A stretch of DNA of 5,166 nt from Pseudomonadota bacterium (GTDB lineage Bacteria > Pseudomonadota > Gammaproteobacteria > Steroidobacterales > Steroidobacteraceae), in NCBI GenBank assembly GCA_021850555.1, contig JAJZLX010000665.1, forward strand, positions 1 through 5,166, given 5' to 3'. Shown here piece by piece: positions 1-3,706 of the stretch (position 1 is the first letter of the stretch; each line of letters begins with the position of its first letter). Under the pieces are notes generated by a model, which did not search any database, had not been told where the DNA came from, and was given only the letters and a program-made list of their open reading frames with translations. The position numbers and the translations under genes are program-made.

Positions 1-1
1 G

Positions 2-178
2 GCGGTCCTGTTCGGCGCCAATCTCGGCTACGCCACACCCATGGCCTACCAGACCAATGTGCTGGTCATGAACGCCGCGGGTTACAAGTTCGCGGACTTC
101 CTGCGGGTGGGACTGCCGCTGCTGCTGATCATGGGCGGCCTGTTCACGATCTTGCTGCCGCGGTACTTCCCATTCTGA
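2..178 (+). CDS. SLC13/DASS-family anion permease, C-terminal end (partial)
   Basis: Only the last 58 codons are present; the gene enters from the left edge in frame 2 and ends at TGA 176-178. The peptide contains GANLGYATPMAYQTNVLVM, the signature region of the second repeat of SLC13/DASS (sodium:sulfate or dicarboxylate type) transporters, where the T-P...Y-Q-T-N residues belong to the substrate/cation site. It is followed by GYKFADFLRVGLPL and a final hydrophobic helix (LLLIMGGLFTILLP) that ends the protein, as is usual in this family. The protein would sit in the inner membrane and import a small anion such as sulfate or a dicarboxylate. The substrate cannot be decided from this fragment, nor whether the usual RCK/TrkA-C domains are present upstream. 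I see no T-rich terminator after the stop. The family call is fairly sure; the substrate is not. Confidence 0.8.
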   Translation, partial: AVLFGANLGYATPMAYQTNVLVMNAAGYKFADFLRVGLPLLLIMGGLFTILLPRYFPF

Positions 179-675
179 ACCCTACGGGGCGCGCAGATCT
201 CGACGCTCACCCTTTCCTCGAGGGCGACCCATCACCAGCGGTTCTCGCGAGTGCCGCGGGTCTTGATCCGCATTTTGCGCGGCGATGGCCCTGCGTAGCC
301 TGCTCCTTCACAAACTTCTCGGGCGCGGGGTGAGACGCGTCATACGGGCTGGCGATGCCGGCGCAGCCCGACCATTGGCCTGTGACGCACCTGCGCCGAT
401 GCTCTGCTGTGCTCGTGGCCGGGGTGACATACCGCCGAGGCATGCGTTCCTCGCCGTACGGGATCCGACTGGGCGGGGCTTGCGTACGTCGGTCAGCCGG
501 TCGCTCGGCGCTGCGGGAACTTCCGCGAGCCGTGATGTCGAGGACCTGACGTGCTCACGGGCTGGCGCCTGGCTTGCGCGGATAGGTATGCTCAAGGGCA
601 TGGCCGTTGGTTCCAGCCCTCGCCCGAGTCTGGCCGGGTGCTGGGGCTCGGCGGCGTCATCGCGATGGACTACCG
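179..675. other. Gene-poor stretch, no supported gene
   Basis: About 500 bases lie between the permease stop and the DUF456 start. Several frames are open on both strands, as expected in GC-rich DNA, but none gives a protein I recognise and their products are rich in Arg, Ser and Ala, typical of non-coding frames. The longest reading confined to this gap is on the minus strand, 207-443 (78 codons). A -10-like TATGCT lies at 587-592, about 85 bases before the DUF456 gene, without a good -35 partner. No T-tract terminator, tRNA or tandem repeat is visible. The length is unusual for such a compact chromosome, so a decayed gene, small RNA or repeat is possible. Confidence 0.5.
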
Positions 676-1158
676 ATGGTTCCCGTCTTGTTGTGGGTAA
701 TCGGCGCAGTGCTGATCCTGGCAGGAGTGCTCAGCAGCTTTTTGCCCGTCTCCCCCGGAGTGTTCCTTGTATTTGCCGGCATGCTGCTCGGCGCGTGGGC
801 AGATGGTTTCAGGCGGATCGGCTGGGTGACACTGGTCATCCTGGGACTGCTCGCACTCCTTGCGCTTCTCGGCGATATGCTGGGCAGCCTCATCGGGGCC
901 AAGCGGTTCGGCGCGAGCAAAGGCGCGCTCATCGGGGCCGCCATCGGCATCGTTGTCGGGATCTTTTTCGGACTTGCGGGCGCGTTGCTCGGACCATTCC
1001 TGGGCGCCACCGCCGGAGAACTGCTGGCGAAACACCAGGTGCGGCAGTCCGTTCGCGCAGGCGCCGGCACTTGGGTGGGACTGGCCTTTTCGGTGGTCTT
1101 GCGCCTGATCATCGTATTCACGATGCTGGCGGTCTTTATCACACGCTGTTTGCTCTGA
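676..1158 (+). CDS. DUF456-family small integral membrane protein
   Basis: This 160-residue, strongly hydrophobic protein has the layout of the DUF456 family: an N-terminal helix ending in a Pro-Gly turn (LILAGVLSSFLPVSPG, 13-28), a second hydrophobic segment with a conserved-looking GAWADGF (39-45), a third (about 48-67), then GAKRFGASKGALIGAAIG (74-91). A Gly-rich segment (about 84-112, GLAGALLGPFLGATAGELL), a basic loop (QVRQSVRAG) and a last helix (about 134-155) follow. Length matches the family (about 160). No biochemical function is established for it; the Gly-zipper-like segment only suggests tight helix packing in the inner membrane. I chose ATG 676 because the protein then begins directly with its first hydrophobic stretch; the TTG at 607 would add 23 Arg/Ala/Pro-rich residues foreign to the family. 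The ribosome binding site is weak (GATGGA, 664-669). It appears to be a stand-alone gene. Confidence 0.82.
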   Translation: MVPVLLWVIGAVLILAGVLSSFLPVSPGVFLVFAGMLLGAWADGFRRIGWVTLVILGLLALLALLGDMLGSLIGAKRFGASKGALIGAAIGIVVGIFFGLAGALLGPFLGATAGELLAKHQVRQSVRAGAGTWVGLAFSVVLRLIIVFTMLAVFITRCLL

Positions 1159-1223
1159 GGGCGCGCCGCTGCGTGTCGCGGAGACTGATGGGGTGCGCCT
1201 CAGGCGTGTGCCGGCGGCCAAGG

Positions 1224-1248
1224 CTGGCGCTCGTGCAGCAGCTCGCCG
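1224..1248. repeat. 25-base near-repeat, copy 1
   Basis: The sequence is CTGGCG, three variable bases, then GTGCAGCAGCTCGCCG. The second copy is at 3309-3333 in the same orientation, and 22 of 25 bases agree. Both copies lie in gaps shortly downstream of gene stops. On the minus strand both read through similar peptides (RGELLHERQ here, LGELLHRRQ in copy 2), so they could be remnants of related sequence. A chance match is not excluded in GC-rich DNA. Confidence 0.35.
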
Positions 1249-1349
1249 CGTTTGATCCCGCCTGCCACCGAGGCGATGCGATGACGATCCGTCCAGGCCG
1301 ATCCGAGGTGATATGACGGCGGCGTCCTACAATGACACCAACCCCTTCA

Positions 1350-1427
1350 GGGCCGGACCGTTGCTGCGGATACTCCGGCCAAGGGCCGGCTACGCCGTTC
1401 CTGCGGGCGTCGGGGCTGACCCGGCCC
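1350..1427 (+). promoter_or_regulatory. Possible mutually exclusive hairpins in the lysR leader
   Basis: Four short segments occur in order: GGGCCGGA (1350-1357), TCCGGCC (1374-1380), GGGCCGG (1383-1389) and CCGGCCC (1421-1427). Segment 1 pairs perfectly with 2 over seven bases (loop 16) and 3 with 4 over seven bases (loop 31); alternatively 2 pairs with 3 over six bases (loop 3). This 1:2/3:4 versus 2:3 arrangement resembles an attenuator. No run of T follows segment 4, so a Rho-independent stop is not evident. GC-rich DNA makes short complementary blocks common, so confidence is low. Confidence 0.22.
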
Positions 1428-1472
1428 GGTTTGCCCGATGCGGCGCATTTCGCGCCACGGTTCCAGCCATAT

Positions 1473-1510
1473 CGAATAGAATGTGCAGGTCGCGCCGATA
1501 TAGCTATTCG
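1473..1510. promoter_or_regulatory. Inverted repeat and -10-like element at the lysR start
   Basis: CGAATAG (1473-1479) and CTATTCG (1504-1510) form a perfect seven-base inverted repeat with a 24-base spacer, its right arm ending three bases before the lysR ATG. The 8-base palindrome ATAGCTAT (1500-1507) overlaps the right arm. TAGAAT at 1477-1482 fits a -10 hexamer, overlapping the left arm. LysR-type regulators commonly bind dyad sites at their own promoters and repress themselves, so this is a candidate autoregulatory site. No clear Shine-Dalgarno precedes ATG 1513, so start-codon access may depend on this region. Protein binding is inferred, not shown. Confidence 0.3.
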
Positions 1511-1512
1511 TT

Positions 1513-2415
1513 ATGAATCTGCATCATCTCGAGATCTTTTACACCGTCGCGCAGACCGGCAGCATCACGGCCTGCGCCGAACGGCTGCATATTTCGCAAC
1601 CGGCGATTTCGCGCCAGCTGAAGGAATTCGAGCAGCGCATCGGCGTCGTGTTGTTCGAGCGCCTGCCGCGGGGCATGCGACTGACGCAGGCCGGTGAAGT
1701 GCTGCGCGATTATGCGGCCCGGCTGTTCGAGATCGCGCGGTCGGCCGAAATGTCGGTCCGGGAACTCTCCGATGCCCGCCAGGGCCACCTCTCGATCGGA
1801 GCCAGTAATACGGTGGGCACCTACATCTTGCCGAGCCTGCTGGCGCGCTTCCGCCGCAGCCACCCTGCCGTCAGAATATCGATGTTCGTCGGCAACACGG
1901 AGCAGGTCGCGCAGGGCGTGGCCGACCTGCGCTTCATGCTGGGCTTCATCGAGGGGCCGTTACACGGCCGGAATCTTCGGGTACACCGATTCCTCGATGA
2001 TGAGATCGTGCCCGTCGCCTCGGCGGATCATCCGTTGAGCGGCAGGAGACGCCTGTGCCCCCCCGACCTGGCCGATCAGCCGCTGTTGATGCGCGAGATC
2101 GGGTCCGGCACACGGGAATTGGTTGAAAAGCGTCTGCAGCGGCACGGCATCCGCCTGAGCAACATCGTGGAGCTGGGGAGCACCGAGGCGATCAAGAAGG
2201 CGGCGGTGCACGGCGGCGGCATTGCTTGGCTGCCGCGCGTGTGCATGCCCTGGGAACTGGCGGCCGGTGAGCTGGTTCGACTGCCCGTGAAGTCTCTCGA
2301 CATTCGCCGTCCGCTCAGCGTCGTTCGTCGGCCGCAAGGCTATACCGCGCCGCCCGCCGAGGCATTTCTGGGATTGCTCGAGATGCCGCTCGGCGCGGCC
2401 GATTCCGACGGCTGA
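1513..2415 (+). CDS. LysR-type transcriptional regulator, CysL-like effector domain
   Basis: A 300-residue protein of standard LysR length. Residues 1-60 are the winged helix-turn-helix (MNLHHLEIFYTVAQTGSIT, then AERLHISQPAISRQLKEFE at 22-40 as the recognition region, then LFERLPRGMRLTQAGE). A linker helix (about 60-90) leads to the periplasmic-binding-protein-like effector domain (about 91-290). That domain opens with IGASNTVGTYILPSLLARF and carries EIGSGTRE (195-202) and LGSTEAIKKAAVHGGGIAWLPR (221-242), the pattern of the CysL-like group. Bacillus CysL activates sulfite reductase genes; related Proteobacterial members (CbbR/CysL type) control varied sulfur or carbon genes, so the effector is unknown. 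Ser198/Thr200 and Thr100 are likely effector-site residues by analogy. It lies 94 bases before the SDR gene in the same direction rather than divergently, which is less usual. ATG 1513 gives the canonical N-terminus; no strong ribosome site is seen. Confidence 0.93.
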   Translation: MNLHHLEIFYTVAQTGSITACAERLHISQPAISRQLKEFEQRIGVVLFERLPRGMRLTQAGEVLRDYAARLFEIARSAEMSVRELSDARQGHLSIGASNTVGTYILPSLLARFRRSHPAVRISMFVGNTEQVAQGVADLRFMLGFIEGPLHGRNLRVHRFLDDEIVPVASADHPLSGRRRLCPPDLADQPLLMREIGSGTRELVEKRLQRHGIRLSNIVELGSTEAIKKAAVHGGGIAWLPRVCMPWELAAGELVRLPVKSLDIRRPLSVVRRPQGYTAPPAEAFLGLLEMPLGAADSDG

Positions 2416-2429
2416 GCTGCATCGCTCGA

Positions 2430-2441
2430 TCCGCGCGCGGA
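2430..2441. repeat. 12-base perfect palindrome after lysR
   Basis: TCCGCGCGCGGA reads identically on both strands, 15 bases after the lysR stop. With no T-run behind it, it is not a good intrinsic terminator; it may be a chance product of alternating CG, or a weak stem at the transcript end. Confidence 0.25.
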
Positions 2442-2467
2442 CCGGCGGAGGCGCACTGCTTTCGCGG

Positions 2468-2476
2468 TGGTACACT
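2468..2476 (+). promoter_or_regulatory. Extended -10 promoter for the SDR gene
   Basis: TGGTACACT contains the TG-n extension followed by TACACT, four of six matches to TATAAT. There is no convincing -35 element, which an extended -10 can partly replace. Predicted initiation near 2483 would leave a leader of about 27 bases before GTG 2510. This suggests the SDR gene is transcribed independently of lysR. Confidence 0.4.
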
Positions 2477-2509
2477 CGCGGCGCCATTCACAAGAGTCCG
2501 GTTCCATCC

Positions 2510-3268
2510 GTGCAGATCGACCTGACGAACACCAACGTTCTGGTCACCGGCGCAAGTCGAGGCATCGGCGCCGCCATCGCCCGCGCGATGGGCAGTGCGG
2601 GCGCGCGAGTTGCGGTTCACTATCGCGATCAGCGCGCTCGGGCAATGACCCTTGCGACCGAGGTTGGTCGTGGCTCGGAGGCTTTTCAGGCGGACCTTGC
2701 CGATACTGCCGCATGCACGGCGCTCTGGCACGCCGTGATGAGCCGCTTCGGCCGGATACACACGCTGATAAACAACGCCGGCATTGCGGTGTCGTCCCCG
2801 CTCGAGGCAGAAGTCGCCGGATGGGCCGCCGGATGGGATGCCACCATGGCCGTCAACCTTCGAGCGCCTGGCATTCTCTCGAAGCTCGCGATCCAGCACT
2901 TTCTCGAGAACGGCGGCGGACGAATCATCAACATCAGTTCGCGCGCGGCGTTTCGTGGCGATCAGCCGCCCTATCTGGCGTATGCCGCCTCCAAAGCGGG
3001 GCTGGTGGCGCTGACCCGCTCCGTGGCTCGCGGATTCGGCAAGGCCGGGGTGCTGGCGTTCAACGTCGCACCCGGATTCACCCGAACGGACATGGCGAGG
3101 GATTTCATCGATCAATATGGAGAGGATCACGCCAGCGGCGACATTGCCCTCACGCGGATGACGGACCCGGATGACATAGCTCCTATCGTCGTATTTCTCG
3201 CCAGCGGCCTTGCCGACCATGCTACGGGCTGCACGATCGACGTGAACGCCGGCTCCTACGTGCACTGA
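2510..3268 (+). CDS. Short-chain dehydrogenase/reductase (classical SDR)
   Basis: A 252-residue classical SDR, a cytoplasmic NAD(P)-dependent oxidoreductase. Visible motifs: cofactor-binding TGASRGIG (13-20), adenine-site Asp62 in ADLAD, NNAG (88-91), catalytic Asn116 (AVNLRAP), Ser143/Ser144 in INISSRAAFRG, Tyr158 and Lys162 in YAASK, and NVAPGFTRTDMA (185-197). Arg17 in the glycine loop and Arg39 after the second strand favour NADP(H), by analogy with FabG-type enzymes. The spacing from Ser144 to Tyr158 is one residue longer than the usual thirteen, with the loop RGDQPPYLA; I believe this occurs in a FabG-like subgroup with tails like TIDVNAGSYVH. The start is GTG: it opens two residues before the first strand (QIDLTNTNVLVTGAS), and no in-frame ATG occurs before the glycine motif. 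The ribosome site is weak. The substrate cannot be inferred; 3-oxoacyl-ACP reductase or a sugar or alcohol dehydrogenase are equally possible. Confidence 0.93.
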   Translation: MQIDLTNTNVLVTGASRGIGAAIARAMGSAGARVAVHYRDQRARAMTLATEVGRGSEAFQADLADTAACTALWHAVMSRFGRIHTLINNAGIAVSSPLEAEVAGWAAGWDATMAVNLRAPGILSKLAIQHFLENGGGRIINISSRAAFRGDQPPYLAYAASKAGLVALTRSVARGFGKAGVLAFNVAPGFTRTDMARDFIDQYGEDHASGDIALTRMTDPDDIAPIVVFLASGLADHATGCTIDVNAGSYVH

Positions 3269-3308
3269 AGACCCCCTGGTCCGGCGTTGGCGCGTCCGAG
3301 AGTCGCCT

Positions 3309-3333
3309 CTGGCGGCGGTGCAGCAGCTCGCCG
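3309..3333. repeat. 25-base near-repeat, copy 2
   Basis: Partner of the copy at 1224-1248, same orientation, differing only in the three bases at 3315-3317 (GCG instead of CTC). It starts 41 bases after the SDR stop. The longest uninterrupted identity is 16 bases (3318-3333). Confidence 0.35.
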
Positions 3334-3585
3334 AGCCGCGCTGCGCCGATGAATCCCGGCATCACGGCCGGCGGCGCGCGCATGGGCCGTTCGGCCACGT
3401 ACGCAAGCCCCGACTGCCAGAGCGCCGGTCCACCTTCCGGCGCCTCGGGAAGCACATTCCGTTCACAGACCGCTCGAGCGCGCTCACGGACGTGCAGCGC
3501 GGACGAACCCTCGCGCGCACGGACGTCTCGTCCGCCAGCCCCGCGGCCCCGGCGAGCCGCTGTGGGCGGGATGACGAAGGCCCTG

Positions 3586-3597
3586 GGGGCGCGCCCC
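3586..3597. repeat. 12-base GC palindrome bordering the AT-rich island
   Basis: GGGGCGCGCCCC is a perfect palindrome ending four bases before the AT-rich block. It could form a short stem or be a protein site, but no T-run follows and chance is plausible in this GC-rich context. Confidence 0.3.
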
Positions 3598-3600
3598 GGA

Positions 3601-3656
3601 GTGATATATATAAAAGTACATCAATCATTGTGTTATTTGCATTGGATTTATATCTG
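3601..3656 (+). promoter_or_regulatory. AT-rich control region upstream of the soeA-like gene
   Basis: The first 50 bases contain only about 12 G or C, against roughly two thirds in the rest of the window. Within it are a -10-like TATAAA (3609-3614), a -35-like TTGTGT (3628-3633) and TATATC (3649-3654). The last two are 15 bases apart, slightly short for a sigma-70 promoter. GATATA (3603-3608) and TATATC (3649-3654) are inverted copies, and CAATCATTG (3622-3630) is a palindrome around a central C. It ends 50 bases before ATG 3707, the right place for a promoter with an activator or UP-type element. The exact start of transcription cannot be fixed. Confidence 0.45.
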
Positions 3657-3706
3657 AGCCGTGGCCATGATCGCGTCACGTTCGGAGGAAAAAGGCGCAC
3701 TCATCG

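Larger units (their letters stand above)
1159..1512. other. Gap between the DUF456 gene and lysR, with possible leader signals
   Basis: No recognised protein lies in these 354 bases. In order they hold: one copy of a 25-base near-repeat (1224-1248); GAGGTG (1305-1310) just before ATG 1313 of a 67-codon ORF that ends by overlapping the lysR start; a good -10-like TACAAT (1328-1333) without a clear -35; a set of GGGCCGG/CCGGCCC segments able to pair in alternative ways (1350-1427); and an AT-richer block (about 1468-1515) with a second -10-like TAGAAT (1477-1482) and inverted repeats next to lysR. The gap looks like a regulatory leader for lysR more than spacer, but every element is short and none is proven. 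Confidence 0.4.
3269..3706. other. Gap before the soeA-like gene
   Basis: The first 330 bases (3269-3600) are GC-rich and hold no recognised gene; they contain copy 2 of the 25-base near-repeat (3309-3333) and end with a 12-base palindrome (3586-3597). A minus-strand frame (3222-3455) and two plus-strand frames (3318-3893, 3349-3657) are open but match nothing I know. The minus-strand frame also runs into the SDR end. Then comes a sharply AT-rich block (3601-3656), followed by a leader of about 50 bases with GGAGG at 3684-3688 ahead of ATG 3707. Confidence 0.45.

Noticed and set aside
607..675. Upstream TTG start for the DUF456 gene
   Set aside because: It would add 23 Arg/Ala/Pro-rich residues before the first hydrophobic segment, unlike the family; ATG 676 gives the expected start.
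657..1221. Two minus-strand open frames of 161 and 183 codons
   Set aside because: Antisense to the DUF456 gene; compositions rich in Ser/Pro/Ala or Gln/Glu/Asp/Arg without a domain.
285..1316. 343-codon open frame on the plus strand
   Set aside because: It overlaps the whole DUF456 gene in another frame and the product is Arg-rich with no recognisable domain; the DUF456 frame shows real membrane segments.
2430..2441. Intrinsic terminators at the GC palindromes (2430-2441, 3586-3597)
   Set aside because: Neither is followed by a run of T, so a Rho-independent terminator call is not supported.
2315..3265. 316-codon open frame on the minus strand, and a 235-codon plus-strand frame at 2467-3174
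   Set aside because: Both are shadows of the SDR gene, which carries every classical SDR motif.
3222..3455. 77-codon minus-strand frame containing MPGFIGAARLGELLHRRQ
   Set aside because: It runs into the SDR 3' end, has no visible ribosome site and matches no family I know; kept only as part of the near-repeat observation.
3620..3650. FNR-type or sigma-54 site in the AT-rich island
   Set aside because: An ATCAA half is present, but no TTGAT partner with a four-base spacer; TTGCA is present, but no GG at the -24 position.
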